A DNA stretch of 64,000 nucleotides from Pseudomonas parasichuanensis (GCF_021601385.1 NZ_BQHO01000013.1:1-64000), one strand, 5' to 3'. Positions 21,098-32,624 are shown, numbered from the stretch's first letter. Notes: generated from the letters alone by a model not told the origin. Numbers and translations: made by a program.

Positions 21098-21925
21098 TCA
21101 GCCCGGTTGCTGGGTCCTCAACTTCTCGCTGCGCCCGCGCAGCCACTCCAGGGTCAGCAGCAGCACCACCGAGAACGCGATCAGCAAAGTCGCCGCCGCC
21201 GCAATGGTCGGGCTGAGGTTCTCGCGAATGCCGCTGAACATCTGCCGCGGCAGGGTGGCCTGCTCCGGCCCGGCAAGGAACAGCGTGACCACCACTTCAT
21301 CGAACGAGGTGGCAAAGGCGAACAGCGCCCCGGAGATAACCCCCGGCGCAATCAGCGGCAAGGTCACCCGACGGAAGGTCAACAATGGCGATGCGCCCAG
21401 ACTGGCGGCGGCACGTACCAGGTTGTAGTTGAAGCCCTGCAGTGTGGCCGACACGGTGATGATCACGAACGGCACACCCAGCACCGCATGCACCAGGATC
21501 AGCGAAATGAAGCTGTTGCCCAGCCCCAGTGGGGCAAAGAACAGGTAACTCGCCACACCGATGATCACCACCGGTACCACCATGGGCGAGATCACCAGCG
21601 CCATCACCAGCGATTTGCCGGGGAAGTCGCCGCGGGTCAGGCCGATCGACGCCAGGGTGCCGAACACCATGGCCAGTACCGTCGCCGCGGGGGCGACGAT
21701 GATGCTGTTCTTCAGCGAGCGCATCCACTCGGCCGAGGCGAAGAAGTCCTGGTACCAGTGCAGCGAGAAGCCCTGCAACGGGTACACCAGGAAACTCCCG
21801 CTGTTGAACGACAGCGGCACGATCACCAGCACCGGCAGCACCAGGAACAGCAGCACCAGCCCGCAGAGAATGCGCAAGGTGTAGAACCACACCCGCTCCA
21901 CGGGCGACATGTAGGGGCTCAGCAT
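21098..21925 (-). CDS. ABC transporter permease, PotC/PotI-like
   Basis: 275-residue inner-membrane permease with six hydrophobic segments and the BPD_transp_1 EAA-type loop [20 protein letters not shown] that docks the ATPase. Similarity is to the second permease of spermidine/putrescine importers. Last gene of a four-gene unit in the order ATPase, binding protein, permease B, permease C on the minus strand, 11 nt after permease B. The substrate is inferred from family resemblance only; polyamine or a related cation is likely. Confidence 0.88.
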   Translation of the reverse strand: MLSPYMSPVERVWFYTLRILCGLVLLFLVLPVLVIVPLSFNSGSFLVYPLQGFSLHWYQDFFASAEWMRSLKNSIIVAPAATVLAMVFGTLASIGLTRGDFPGKSLVMALVISPMVVPVVIIGVASYLFFAPLGLGNSFISLILVHAVLGVPFVIITVSATLQGFNYNLVRAAASLGASPLLTFRRVTLPLIAPGVISGALFAFATSFDEVVVTLFLAGPEQATLPRQMFSGIRENLSPTIAAAATLLIAFSVVLLLTLEWLRGRSEKLRTQQPG

Positions 21926-21936
21926 GACAAGGCTCC

Positions 21937-23184
21937 TCAGCTCAGGCGCAGGCGGCTGGCGCCGACCAGCCAGCTATAGATCAGGTACAGCACCACGGTG
22001 GCCAGCAGCAGCAACCCGCCCAGCGCGGTGGCCATGCCCCAGTTGATGCTGGTGTTGGTGTAGAAGGCGACGAAGTAGCTGACCATCTGGTCGTTCGGGC
22101 TGCCCAGCAGTGCCGGGGTGATGTAGTAGCCGATCGAGATGATGAACACCAGCAGGCAGCCGGCCCCCACGCCTGCATAGGTCTGCGGGAAGTACACCCG
22201 CCAGAAGCTGGCGAACGGGTGGCAGCCCAGCGAGATCGCCGCGCGCATGTAGCTGGGCGAAATGCCCTTCATCACGCTGTACAGCGGCAGGATCATGAAC
22301 GGCAGCAGGATGTGCACCATCGAGATGTACACGCCGGTGCGGTTGAACACCAGTTCCAGCGGCTGGTCGATGATGCCCATGGCCATCAGCGCGCTGTTGA
22401 TCAACCCGCCCGACTGCAGCAGCACGATCCACGCCGCCACCCGCACCAGGATCGAGGTCCAGAACGGCAGCAGCACCAGGATCATCAGCAGGTTGCTCTG
22501 CCGGGTGGGCAGGTTGGCCAGCAGGTAGGCCAGCGGATAGGCCAGTACCAGGCAGATGGCGGTGATCACCACGCCCATCCACAGGGTGCGGGCGAAGATG
22601 TCGAGGTAGATGGCCTGGTCCGGGGTGGCCTTGGCCAGCTCACCGAGGTCGTCGATACGGTGATCGAGCGCCGCCAGCAGGTAGAACGGCGTGACGCTGC
22701 TGGTGTTGCGGCGGATCGCCTGCCAGTAGGCCGGGTCGCCCCAGCGCTCGTCCAGCGTCTGCAAGGCGTCTTTATAGGAAGCAGGCTCCGCCTTGAACGG
22801 CAGCGCCCGCGCAGTCTTGGCCAACAGGCTGCGGTAGCCGGCCAGCTCCATGTTCAGGCGTTTGGACAGATCGCCCAGGGTCTGGTTCTTGCGGGATTCG
22901 GCCAGGTCCTGGCTCAGGGCCTTGTAGGCCTCCTCGCCGGGCAGGCTCTTGCCGTCCCACTGCGCCACGGCCTCGACGGTGCGCGGCAGGCCGGCGACTA
23001 CTTCAGGGTTGCCGACACTCTTGTACAAAAGCGCCGCGATCGGTACCAGAAACACCAGCAGAAGGAACAGCGCCAGCGGCGCGATCAATGCCTGGGCCTT
23101 CCAGCGGTTGACCCGCTCGGCATGCTTGAGGCGCTGTTTGAGGCTTTTACCTGCGCCTTCGTTGAGGGGCACTGCAATGGCCAT
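21937..23184 (-). CDS. ABC transporter permease, PotB/PotH-like, with large periplasmic insertion
   Basis: 415-residue permease, about 100-130 residues longer than ordinary PotB proteins. After the first helix (about residues 33-55) comes a polar, charged stretch of roughly 140 residues (about 60-195, including [15 protein letters not shown] and [14 protein letters not shown]) predicted to be periplasmic. Five more helices then follow. The EAA loop ([20 protein letters not shown]) is normal. The insert may contact the binding protein or substrate. It lies between the binding-protein gene (218-nt gap with a REP pair) and permease C. Confidence 0.86.
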   Translation of the reverse strand: MAIAVPLNEGAGKSLKQRLKHAERVNRWKAQALIAPLALFLLLVFLVPIAALLYKSVGNPEVVAGLPRTVEAVAQWDGKSLPGEEAYKALSQDLAESRKNQTLGDLSKRLNMELAGYRSLLAKTARALPFKAEPASYKDALQTLDERWGDPAYWQAIRRNTSSVTPFYLLAALDHRIDDLGELAKATPDQAIYLDIFARTLWMGVVITAICLVLAYPLAYLLANLPTRQSNLLMILVLLPFWTSILVRVAAWIVLLQSGGLINSALMAMGIIDQPLELVFNRTGVYISMVHILLPFMILPLYSVMKGISPSYMRAAISLGCHPFASFWRVYFPQTYAGVGAGCLLVFIISIGYYITPALLGSPNDQMVSYFVAFYTNTSINWGMATALGGLLLLATVVLYLIYSWLVGASRLRLS

Positions 23185-23259
23185 GGCGAACTCCGGGAAA
23201 ACAGGGAAACGTTGAGGCCGCTTGAAAAGGACAGCGGTGATCTCGGGCTTGACGCGCTA

Positions 23260-23384
23260 ACTGCAGGAGCGGCCTTGTGTCGCGATAGGGCTGCAAAGCA
23301 GCCCCAGCATTTTGTGCATCACGGCTGAGATCCTGGGGCCGCTTCGCGACCCATTCGCGGCACAAGGCCGCTCCTACAGGGATT
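23260..23384. repeat. Paired palindromic repeat, second family
   Basis: CTGCAGGAGCGGCCTTGTGT-type sequence (23261-23307) and its inverted, slightly diverged partner (23331-23382) ending CACAAGGCCGCTCCTACAGG. The same ~120-bp element occurs at 61938-62056. It lies inside the ABC operon between the binding-protein and permease genes. Confidence 0.88.
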
Positions 23385-23401
23385 TAGCGGCTGCGCGTCG
23401 T

Positions 23402-24436
23402 TTACTTCTTCGCCGCCCAGGCGTTGAAGCGTTGCTCCAGCTGCTCGCTGTTGTCGGCCCAGAAGGCCACGTCGATCTGCACCTGGTTGGCAATGTTCTC
23501 AGGCGTGGTCGGCATGTCTTTCTTCACTGCGTCCGACAGCAGGCTCACGGCTTTGCTGTTGGCCGGGCCGTAGGCGATGTTTTCGGAGTAGGTCTTCTGC
23601 TGCTCGGGCTGGACGCTGTAGGCGATGAATTTCTTCGCCTCTTCGGCATCCTTGGCACCTTTCGGGATGGCCCAGGCGTCGAAGTCGTAGATGCCGCCGT
23701 TCCACACCACCTTGAGGTTGCTCTCTTTCTGCACCGCTGCGATGCGGCCGTTGTAGGCCGAGCTCATGACCACGTCACCCGAGGCCAGGTACTGCGGCGG
23801 CTGGGCACCGGCTTCCCACCACTGGATGCTCGGCTTGAGCTCGTCGAGTTTCTTGAAGGCGCGGTCCTGGCCTTCCTTGGTGGCCAGCACCTTGTAGACT
23901 TCCTTCGGCGCGACACCGTCGGCCATCAGGGCGAATTCGAGGGTGTACTTGGCGCCCTTGCGCAGGCCGCGTTTGCCCGGGAATTTCTTGGTGTCCCAGA
24001 AATCGGCCCAGCTGGTAGGCGCGGTCTTGAGTTTGTCGGCGTTGTAGGCCATGACCGTGGACCAGACGAAGAAGCCCACGCCGCAGGGCTGGATGGCGCC
24101 CGGCACGTAATCAGCTTCATTGCCGAACAGCGCCGGGTCGAGTTCCTCGAACATGCCCTCGTCGCAACCGCGGGCCAGCTCTGGCGACTCCACCTCCACC
24201 AGGTTCCAGCTCACGCTCTTGGTGTCGACCATGGCCTTGATCTTGGCCATCTCGCCGTTGTACTCGCCGGCGACGATCTTGCCCTTGCCCGCCTTCTCCC
24301 ATGGCTCGTAGAACGCCTTGGTCTGGGCGGCCTTGTTGGCGCCCCCGAAAGAAATCACGGTGAGGTCGGCCGCCATGGCTTGGCCTGCGGCGAACAACCC
24401 CAGGGCCAGGGCGGTCAGTTTCAACTGCTTGCGCAT
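23402..24436 (-). CDS. ABC transporter periplasmic substrate-binding protein, PotD/PotF-like
   Basis: 344-residue secreted binding protein. A signal peptide of about 22 residues (MRKQLKLTALALGLFAAGQAMA) precedes the mature start ADLTVISFGG. The fold features fit cluster D spermidine/putrescine binding proteins (WNLVEVESPE, IQPCGVGFFVWSTVMAYN, WEAGAQPPQYLASGDV). ATG 24436 is chosen for the signal peptide; the upstream extension to 24577 overlaps the ATPase stop region. It is co-transcribed between the ATPase gene (40-nt gap) and the permeases. Confidence 0.9.
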   Translation of the reverse strand: MRKQLKLTALALGLFAAGQAMAADLTVISFGGANKAAQTKAFYEPWEKAGKGKIVAGEYNGEMAKIKAMVDTKSVSWNLVEVESPELARGCDEGMFEELDPALFGNEADYVPGAIQPCGVGFFVWSTVMAYNADKLKTAPTSWADFWDTKKFPGKRGLRKGAKYTLEFALMADGVAPKEVYKVLATKEGQDRAFKKLDELKPSIQWWEAGAQPPQYLASGDVVMSSAYNGRIAAVQKESNLKVVWNGGIYDFDAWAIPKGAKDAEEAKKFIAYSVQPEQQKTYSENIAYGPANSKAVSLLSDAVKKDMPTTPENIANQVQIDVAFWADNSEQLEQRFNAWAAKK

Positions 24437-24476
24437 TATTATTCTCTCCACAGTACAGGGTTGGTGAAGCAATCCA

Positions 24477-25589
24477 TCAGTGGGCTTGTGCAATCGGATC
24501 GAGCGCGCGGGCGTGCTCCACCTCCCAGCCCAGCGGTACCACATCGCCCACGGCCAGGGCCGGGTCGAGTTCGGCAATCGGCTGCTTCACGAAGAAGTCG
24601 GCCTTGCCGCAGACTTCCAGGCGCACCCGCACGTGGTCGCCCAGGTAGATGAACTCGGCCACCCGGCCAGAGAAGCGGTTGACGCAGCTTTCGCTGTGGC
24701 CGTTGAGGCGCACGCGCTCGGGGCGAATCGACAGGGTGACCGGCTCGCCGGCCTGGCCGACGTTGACCGCCAGCGCCTCGACCCGCTCGCCGCGGCCCAG
24801 TTGCACCTGGCAACGCTTGCCATCGCTGGCCAGCAGGGTGCCGTTGATACGGTTGTTCTCACCGATGAAGTTGGCGACGAAGGTGTTGCACGGTTCTTCG
24901 TAGAGGGTGCGCGGGTCGGCGATCTGCTGAATCTCGCCCTGGTGGAATACCGCCACCCGGTCGGACATGGTCAGCGCCTCGCCCTGGTCGTGGGTCACGT
25001 ACACCACGGTCACGCCCAGGCGCTGATGGATGTGCTTGATTTCCATCTGCATGTGTTCGCGCAGTTGCTTGTCCAGGGCGCCGAGCGGTTCGTCCATCAG
25101 CACCAGCTGGGGTTCGAACACCAAGGCCCGGGCCAGCGCCACGCGCTGCTGCTGGCCGCCGGACAACTGCCCCGGGTAGCGCTTGGCGAAAGCATCGAGC
25201 TGGACCATGTTGAGCACGCGCTTGACCCGCTCGCTGACGTCGGTCTTGCTCAGGTTGCGCACGGTCAGCGGGAAGGCCAGGTTCTCGGCCACGGTCATGT
25301 GCGGGAACAGCGCGTAGTTCTGGAACACCATGCCGATGTCGCGCTTGTGCGGCGGCACGTTGTTGATCGAGCGCCCGGCCAGCTGGATCTCGCCGGCGGT
25401 AGGGGTTTCGAAGCCGGCCAGCATCATCAGGCTGGTGGTCTTGCCCGAACCGGAGGGGCCGAGCAGGGTCAGGAACTCACCCTTGCGAATGTCCAGGTTG
25501 AGGTCTTTGACGATCAGCGATTCGCCGTCGTAGCTCTTCTGCACACCACGGAAGCTGACCAGCGTCTCGTTCGAATTCGCCTCGCTCAT
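24477..25589 (-). CDS. ABC transporter ATP-binding protein, PotA-like
   Basis: 370-residue ATPase of the polyamine/opine/iron importer class. Walker A GPSGSGKTTS, the signature LSGGQQQRVALARAL, Walker B LVLMDEP and the H-loop VTHDQGEA are intact, followed by a C-terminal TOBE domain. ATG 25589 (MSEANSNE) with AAGAAGG eight bases upstream is preferred over the GTG at 25598. It is the first gene of the transporter unit, and its upstream region holds a REPIN and then the response regulator gene in the same direction. Confidence 0.93.
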   Translation of the reverse strand: MSEANSNETLVSFRGVQKSYDGESLIVKDLNLDIRKGEFLTLLGPSGSGKTTSLMMLAGFETPTAGEIQLAGRSINNVPPHKRDIGMVFQNYALFPHMTVAENLAFPLTVRNLSKTDVSERVKRVLNMVQLDAFAKRYPGQLSGGQQQRVALARALVFEPQLVLMDEPLGALDKQLREHMQMEIKHIHQRLGVTVVYVTHDQGEALTMSDRVAVFHQGEIQQIADPRTLYEEPCNTFVANFIGENNRINGTLLASDGKRCQVQLGRGERVEALAVNVGQAGEPVTLSIRPERVRLNGHSESCVNRFSGRVAEFIYLGDHVRVRLEVCGKADFFVKQPIAELDPALAVGDVVPLGWEVEHARALDPIAQAH

Positions 25590-25748
25590 GCCCTGCACCT
25601 TCTTGTTGGAATGACTGCGTAGGCAAAAGAGTAGAAGAGGCGCAAACGCCCGGAAATCGGGGGTGCTGAGAGAATGCCATCATCCGGATGGAAGACTTGC
25701 TGTAGGGATCGCCCTACAAGGATGGCGCATTCAGAACATACCAAGATC

Positions 25749-25840
25749 CCTGTGGGAGCGGGCTTGCCCGCGAAGAGGCCAGCCCAGGCACCGCTGATGG
25801 CAGGCCAGGCCCTTTCGCGGGCAAGCCCGCTCCCACAAGG
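25749..25840. repeat. Paired inverted REP elements (REPIN)
   Basis: CCTGTGGGAGCGGGCTTGCC-type copy at 25749-25780 and its inverted partner at 25808-25840, separated by 27 nt. They lie between the response regulator stop and the ATPase start. Same family as 20984-21084. Confidence 0.9.
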
Positions 25841-25883
25841 TTCTACGGTGCCCTGAAGATTGCAGCTGTCGCAACCAGAACAC

Positions 25884-26513
25884 TCACACCAGCTTGTGCT
25901 CCATGGCGTACTTCACCAGCTCGGCCAGCGAGTTGACCTTGAGTTTCTGCATCAGCCGCGCCTTGTGGGTGCTGATGGTCTTGCTCGACAGCGCCAGCTG
26001 CTGGGCGATGTCGTTGACGTTGGCCCCCTGGGCCAGGCGCTCGAACACCGAGAACTCCCGTTCCGACAGCAGCGTGTGCAGCGGCCGGGTCTCGGTCAGG
26101 CCCACCTCGAACACCATGCGGTCGGCCAGGGCCGGATCGATATAACGCCCTCCCCCGGCCACCCGGCGGATGGCCGTGAGCAGCAGCGCCGGATCGCTGT
26201 CCTTGGTGGCATAGCCGGCCGCCCCGGCCTTGAGCGCCCGCGCCGCCATCTGCGCCTCGTCGTGCATCGACAGCATCAGGATCGCCGGCGGGTTGTTCAG
26301 CGCGCGTATCCGCGGGATCGCCTCCAGCCCGTTCACCCCAGGCATTGAGATATCCAGCAGCACCACCTCGCACGGCGTATGGCGCAGGGTTTCGAGCAAC
26401 TGCTCACCATTGCCCGCCTCGCCCGCCACCTGCATGTCCTTGGCCAGGCCGATCAACTGCTTGATGCCTTCCCGGACGATGGTGTGGTCTTCGGCCACCA
26501 GCACTCGAATCAC
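25884..26513 (-). CDS. LuxR/NarL-family response regulator
   Basis: 209-residue two-component regulator. The receiver domain (1-120) has the acidic pair E8/D9, phosphoacceptor D54 in LLDISMPG and K104. The C-terminal LuxR-type helix-turn-helix includes LSEREFSVFERLAQGANVND and LSSKTISTHKARLMQKL. Its start overlaps the kinase stop by 4 nt (ATGA), so the pair is translated together. Targets are unknown. The adjacent polyamine-type transporter, transcribed next in the same direction, is a natural candidate but lies beyond a 294-nt gap with a REP pair. Confidence 0.93.
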   Translation of the reverse strand: MIRVLVAEDHTIVREGIKQLIGLAKDMQVAGEAGNGEQLLETLRHTPCEVVLLDISMPGVNGLEAIPRIRALNNPPAILMLSMHDEAQMAARALKAGAAGYATKDSDPALLLTAIRRVAGGGRYIDPALADRMVFEVGLTETRPLHTLLSEREFSVFERLAQGANVNDIAQQLALSSKTISTHKARLMQKLKVNSLAELVKYAMEHKLV

Positions 26514-28909
26514 GATTGTTTCTCCTGCTTCAAAGGAATCGCCACGCTCAGGCTGGTGCCCTCGCCCGGCTCGCTGTCCAGGCTCATGCTGCCACCGAGC
26601 ATCAGCACCCGCTCACGCACCCCCACCAGGCCGAATGAAGCCGGCCGCGCCGCCTCCATGGCAAACCCCACGCCGTCGTCGATCACGGTCATGCGCAACT
26701 GCTCGGCCTCACGTACCAGCTCGATCTGCACCGTGTGCGCCTGGGCATGGCGCATGACGTTGGTCAGCGCCTCCTGCAGGATGCGGAACAGGCCGATGGC
26801 CTTGGCATCGCTCAAGGGTGGCAGATTGTCCGGTACCTGCACCAGACAGGGGATCTGTGTGCGCGCTTCGAAACGCCGCGCCTGCCACTCGATGGCCGAG
26901 GCGATGCCGGCATCGAGGATTGGCGGGCGCAGGGCCGTGGCCACGTCACGCACCAGCTGGAACAACTGGGCGATCAGGCGCTTCATGCTGGCCAGGCGCT
27001 CGTTGAGGGCGGGATCCAGCTCGGCGAACGCCAGCTCGCACATCGACACTTCAAGCTTGAGCACCGTGAGCATCTGCCCCAGTTCGTCGTGCACCTCGCG
27101 GGCAATCCGTGCCTTCTCTTCTTCACGCACGCTCTCCAGGTGCGCCGACAACTCGCGCAGTTGCTCCTGGGACCCGGCCAGCGCCAACTCGGCCTGCTTG
27201 CCCTGGGTGATGTCCCAGACCACGCCGTCCCACACCACCCGGCCATCAGCCAGGCGCCGGGTGGTGGCCTTGATGTCGGCCCAGCGCTGCTCGCCCTCAC
27301 GGGTGAGGATACGGCCCTGCCACGACCAGTCCTGGTCAGTGGCCAGGGCCATGTCCTGGACCCGGTGATAATCGGCGCGGTCCTGCGGGTGCACCAGGTT
27401 GCGCAAGCCCATGTCAGGGTGCTGGATCGCCGCCGGGGTGTAGCCGACCAACGCTTCGCTGCCCTCACTGATATAGGGGAACTCCAACTCGCCTTCGGCG
27501 GCGTCGCGCTCCAGGCGAAACACCAGCCCCGGCACGTTGCCGGCAATACCCTTCAGCCGGGCTTCGCTTTCGCGCAGCGCGGCCAGTGCCCGGCGGCGCT
27601 CGGTGACATCGGTGAGGAACACCACCAGGTATTCGGCATCGCGAAAACGCAGGAACGACAACGACAGGTCGACCGGTAGCAGGCTGCCGTCGGCGCAGCG
27701 GCACTGGCTCTCGAACTGCAACTCGCCTTCACCGCCGCGAGCGCGCTTCCAAAGCGCCAGCCAGCGGTCCATGCCCAGGGTGGGCTCGATGTCGATCAAC
27801 GGGCGCTCCAGCAAGGCGCCTTCGGCAAAACCGAGCATGCGCTCGGCGGCGTGGTTGGCGTAGCGCACATGGCTGTCCCAGTTGACCCAAAGAATCCCGA
27901 CGGTGCTCTGGTCGATGGAGAACTGGCTCAGGCGCAGGGCCTGCTCGCGGGTCTGGCGCTCGGCCAGGCTCTCGCGTGCAGCCAGCAGCCCGCGCTCCAG
28001 CCCCCGCTGTTGGCGGCGTTGCCAGACCAGCGTGGCCAGGGCGCACAACAGCAACAGGCCGAACAGCAGGGCGAGGTTCTGCCAAAAGCCGGGCGACTCG
28101 GAGAACCGCGGGTATTTGGGTTGCAGCCAGCGTTGGTGGATCTGCTCGAGGTCCTTGGCCGGCAGGGCCTGCAACCCCCGCTCGAGGACGTCGGCCAGCA
28201 GCGGCCAGTCGCGCCGTGAGCCCACCCGCAGCAGTTGCGGCAAGCCGATGTCGCCGACCACGGCCAACTCGCCAAACTCACTCTCGCGGGACAGACGGCT
28301 GAGCTGTGCCTCGTCCAGCACGGCAAAGCCGGCCTGCCCACCCGTCACCAACTGCAGGGCCTCGCGCTCGTTGGGCACACCCTGCAGGTTGAGGTTGCCG
28401 TAGTTGCCGCGCAGGTAGTCGGCGAGCCTGGAAGGCATGCGCACCGCCACTCGGTCATTGGCGGTGAGTTTTTCCAGGTCCACCGCCACCGCACCGCTGC
28501 GCAGGCCCACCACCAATTGCGGCACGCGCATGTAGGGGTCGCTGAACAGCCAGGCGCGCAGGCTGGCCGGGGTCTGGGTCAGGCCTGGGGCGAAATCGAT
28601 CTCACCGGCCTGCAATGCGTGCTCCAGGGCTGCCTCATCGGTGAAGCCGCGCCAGGTCAGGTCAAGCCTGAGGGCCTGGGCCAGTGCATTGACCAGCTCG
28701 ACATTGGCCCCGTAGAACTGCTGTAAACGCCTGTCGAACTGGGCGTAGGGCGCTTGCAGCACCAGGCCGACCCGCAGGCTGCGATGCGCCTCCAACCAGT
28801 GTTGCTGGGTGGGCTCCAGCACTACCGAGGACGGCGCCTCCGGGCGCGCCAAAGCGATCAAGGGTAGACACAACCAGCCGATAACCCACAGGCAACGCAC
28901 TCGCTTCAT
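26510..28909 (-). CDS. Sensor histidine kinase with periplasmic solute-binding domain
   Basis: About 799-residue membrane kinase. A signal-type N-terminus (MKRVRCLWVIGWLCLPLIALA) is followed by a periplasmic SBP_bac_3 domain (about 25-265), one membrane helix (about 275-300), two PAS-type segments with PAC tails (FLTDVTERR, WDITQGKQ), a HisKA_3 dimerisation helix with the phospho-histidine in AREVHDELGQ, and a HATPase domain (N-box EALTNVMRHA, DDGVGF). The bound ligand probably resembles an amino acid or amine. Start ATG 28909 is chosen for the signal sequence; an in-frame GTG at 28939 is possible. Architecture resembles BvgS/EvgS but lacks their receiver and Hpt domains. Confidence 0.92.
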   Translation of the reverse strand: MKRVRCLWVIGWLCLPLIALARPEAPSSVVLEPTQQHWLEAHRSLRVGLVLQAPYAQFDRRLQQFYGANVELVNALAQALRLDLTWRGFTDEAALEHALQAGEIDFAPGLTQTPASLRAWLFSDPYMRVPQLVVGLRSGAVAVDLEKLTANDRVAVRMPSRLADYLRGNYGNLNLQGVPNEREALQLVTGGQAGFAVLDEAQLSRLSRESEFGELAVVGDIGLPQLLRVGSRRDWPLLADVLERGLQALPAKDLEQIHQRWLQPKYPRFSESPGFWQNLALLFGLLLLCALATLVWQRRQQRGLERGLLAARESLAERQTREQALRLSQFSIDQSTVGILWVNWDSHVRYANHAAERMLGFAEGALLERPLIDIEPTLGMDRWLALWKRARGGEGELQFESQCRCADGSLLPVDLSLSFLRFRDAEYLVVFLTDVTERRRALAALRESEARLKGIAGNVPGLVFRLERDAAEGELEFPYISEGSEALVGYTPAAIQHPDMGLRNLVHPQDRADYHRVQDMALATDQDWSWQGRILTREGEQRWADIKATTRRLADGRVVWDGVVWDITQGKQAELALAGSQEQLRELSAHLESVREEEKARIAREVHDELGQMLTVLKLEVSMCELAFAELDPALNERLASMKRLIAQLFQLVRDVATALRPPILDAGIASAIEWQARRFEARTQIPCLVQVPDNLPPLSDAKAIGLFRILQEALTNVMRHAQAHTVQIELVREAEQLRMTVIDDGVGFAMEAARPASFGLVGVRERVLMLGGSMSLDSEPGEGTSLSVAIPLKQEKQS

Positions 28910-28986
28910 CGCTACGCTCGTCTTGGCAAGGACGGTCACCTGGCGTGGCCGTCGCGAACAAATACTATTAGGCTGCCGGTAACTTT

Positions 28987-30006
28987 ATGGCCTTGGACCG
29001 ATCCATGCTCACACTCTATCGCACGACGCTGGCCATGTTCTGCCTGGCTTCGCTGCTGCCCCTCGGCGCGCAAGCGGCCGATGCCGAAAAAACCGAAGCT
29101 GGCGCCGAGGCCGCACCTGCCCCCGTGGTGCGCCCGGCGCTGGCCGAGCGCAGCCAGGACGATGCCCTCGCCCTCGAGCGTCAGGTGCCCAAGGCCGAAC
29201 AGCAGACCCTGCAGGCTAACGGTGAACACTTCCTGGCGCTGTGGAAGCCGGCCAATGACAGCGACCCGAAAGGTGCGGTGATCATCGTCCCCGGTGCCGG
29301 CGAAAGCGCCGACTGGCCGACCACCGTCGGGCCGTTGCGTCGCGGCTTCCCCGATGCCGGCTGGCACACCTTGAGCGTGAGCCTGCCGGACCTGCTGGCC
29401 GAACGCCCGCAGGCGCGCGCCGAAACCAAGGCTGCAGCCGAGCCGGCCCAGGGCACGGGAGAAACAGCCCCGACCAAGGATACGCCCGCGGACGCCAACG
29501 CCAACGTTGCCCAAGCCACGGCCGCCGAGGCGGACGCCGCCGAAAGCACCGATGCCGCCAAGGCCGACGAACAGGCCGACCAGGCCGACGCCGAGCGCAT
29601 CTTCGCCCGCCTCGATGCCGCCGTGGCCTACGCACAACAGCAGCAGGCACGCAGCATCGTGCTGCTCGGCAACGGCAGCGGCGCCTACTGGGCGGCGCGC
29701 TATCTCAGCGAGAAGCAGCCGCCACAGGTACAGAAGCTGGTGATGGTCGCGGCCCAGACGCCCGCACGGGTCGAGCACGACCTGCAAAGCCTGACCCCGA
29801 CCCTGAAAGTGCCGACCGCCGACATCTACTACGCCACCCGCCCCCAGGACCGCCTGGCCGCCGAGCAGCGCCTGCAGGCCAGCAAGCGGCAGAAGGACAG
29901 CGCGTACCGCCAGCTTTCGCTGATGGCCATGCCGGGCAACAAGGCGGCGGAGCAGGAGCAGTTGCTGCGCCGGGTTCGCGGCTGGCTGACACCGCAGGAA
30001 CAGTGA
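28987..30006 (+). CDS. DUF3530-type secreted alpha/beta-hydrolase-like protein
   Basis: 339-residue exported protein; the signal peptide (MLTLYRTTLAMFCLASLLPLGAQA, cleaved before ADAEK) would begin at ATG 29005, and an ATG at 28987 adds six residues. The body shows an alpha/beta-hydrolase pattern: VIIVPGAGESADWP early and the nucleophile-elbow-like LLGNGSGAYWA, where the usual GxSxG serine is present (GNGSG). Between them is an Ala/Glu/Asp/Thr-rich low-complexity insert of about 60 residues (near 135-200). Substrate unknown. It is divergent from the sensor kinase. Confidence 0.75.
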   Translation: MALDRSMLTLYRTTLAMFCLASLLPLGAQAADAEKTEAGAEAAPAPVVRPALAERSQDDALALERQVPKAEQQTLQANGEHFLALWKPANDSDPKGAVIIVPGAGESADWPTTVGPLRRGFPDAGWHTLSVSLPDLLAERPQARAETKAAAEPAQGTGETAPTKDTPADANANVAQATAAEADAAESTDAAKADEQADQADAERIFARLDAAVAYAQQQQARSIVLLGNGSGAYWAARYLSEKQPPQVQKLVMVAAQTPARVEHDLQSLTPTLKVPTADIYYATRPQDRLAAEQRLQASKRQKDSAYRQLSLMAMPGNKAAEQEQLLRRVRGWLTPQEQ

Positions 30007-30008
30007 CG

Positions 30009-30033
30009 GTCATCGCGCGGCAAGCCCGCGATA
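30009..30033. repeat. Short degenerate REP hairpin
   Basis: CGCGCGGCAAGCCCGCG with flanking TCATCGC/GATAACC forms a 5-bp GC stem between the convergent DUF3530 and djlA genes. It resembles the REP core but is truncated; a weak terminator role is possible. Confidence 0.5.
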
Positions 30034-30039
30034 ACCTGG

Positions 30040-30804
30040 TTACAGCCCACGCCGCTTGCGGATCAGGGCATAGGCCTGGTGCAGCTCGCGCGTGTGCTCG
30101 GTCGCCTCGCGCACCTTGGCTTCGCTGGCACCACTGCCCACCAGCTTGTCCGGATGGTGCCGGCTGAGCAGTCGTCGATAGGCCTGCTTGACCTCGCTGG
30201 CCTCGGTGTCCGGCTGCACGCCAAGAAGCCGCAGGGCTGCGGCATAGGTCATCACACCGCCTTCGACGGACGACCGGCGTGGCTCGTACTCCTTGGCCAG
30301 GGCCTGTACCTGCTGACGACTGAGGCCTAACTGCTCGCCCCACCGCAGCAGCAGGTCGTGCTCATGCCGTCCGGCCTTGCCATCCGCCCAGACCATTCGC
30401 CAGCAGGCGCGCAAGGTCCCCTCGGCAGCATGTGGCTGCAGCTTGATCCGGCGCAGGTAATGGCCTAACCGACCTTTGCCCGACTTGCCTCGATTGAACG
30501 CTGCGATCGCCCGCAGCCGCGCGGGCTCGGCCAGGTCCAGGCGGGTCATTTCCTGGCGCGCCTGCTGGATATGCCCCTCGGCGACTCGGCCATCGCTCTT
30601 GGCCAGGCGGCCCAGCAGCACGAACAGCAATTCTTCATCGCGCAGCGCCGGGCGCCCGCCCAGGCGCTCGCGCATATCGTCCCATCCCTGCAGACGCAGG
30701 CGCCGATCCATGGCCTGGCCCAGCAGCGCCCCGAGCAAAGCCCCGGGGATGCTGGCCATGGCGAAACCGGCCCCGGCACCAATCACTGTGCTTGGCCACC
30801 ACAT
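30040..30804 (-). CDS. djlA: DnaJ-like co-chaperone with TerB domain (DjlA)
   Basis: 254-residue membrane-anchored J-protein. An N-terminal helix with glycine motifs (VIGAGAGFAMASIPGALLGALLG) anchors it; a TerB-like helical domain follows (about 50-165); the C-terminal J domain carries the HPD motif (SRHHPDKL) that stimulates DnaK. The layout matches DjlA exactly. It starts 2 nt after murU, so it is probably in one operon with amgK and murU. In E. coli djlA sits next to lptD, and here too it is within 2 kb of lptD. Confidence 0.92.
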   Translation of the reverse strand: MWWPSTVIGAGAGFAMASIPGALLGALLGQAMDRRLRLQGWDDMRERLGGRPALRDEELLFVLLGRLAKSDGRVAEGHIQQARQEMTRLDLAEPARLRAIAAFNRGKSGKGRLGHYLRRIKLQPHAAEGTLRACWRMVWADGKAGRHEHDLLLRWGEQLGLSRQQVQALAKEYEPRRSSVEGGVMTYAAALRLLGVQPDTEASEVKQAYRRLLSRHHPDKLVGSGASEAKVREATEHTRELHQAYALIRKRRGL

Positions 30805-30805
30805 G

Positions 30806-32493
<1,688 letters not shown>

Positions 32494-32624
32494 TACAAGG
32501 GTCTCCGACGGCGCTAGCCGTCAAGCGGGTCATGCTTTATTATCCAGCATCTTTTTCAGACCATCGAGAGGCGTGCGGCCCCCACACGCGGGCAGATGGC
32601 ACGCAGGAAGCCCGGACTAATAAG

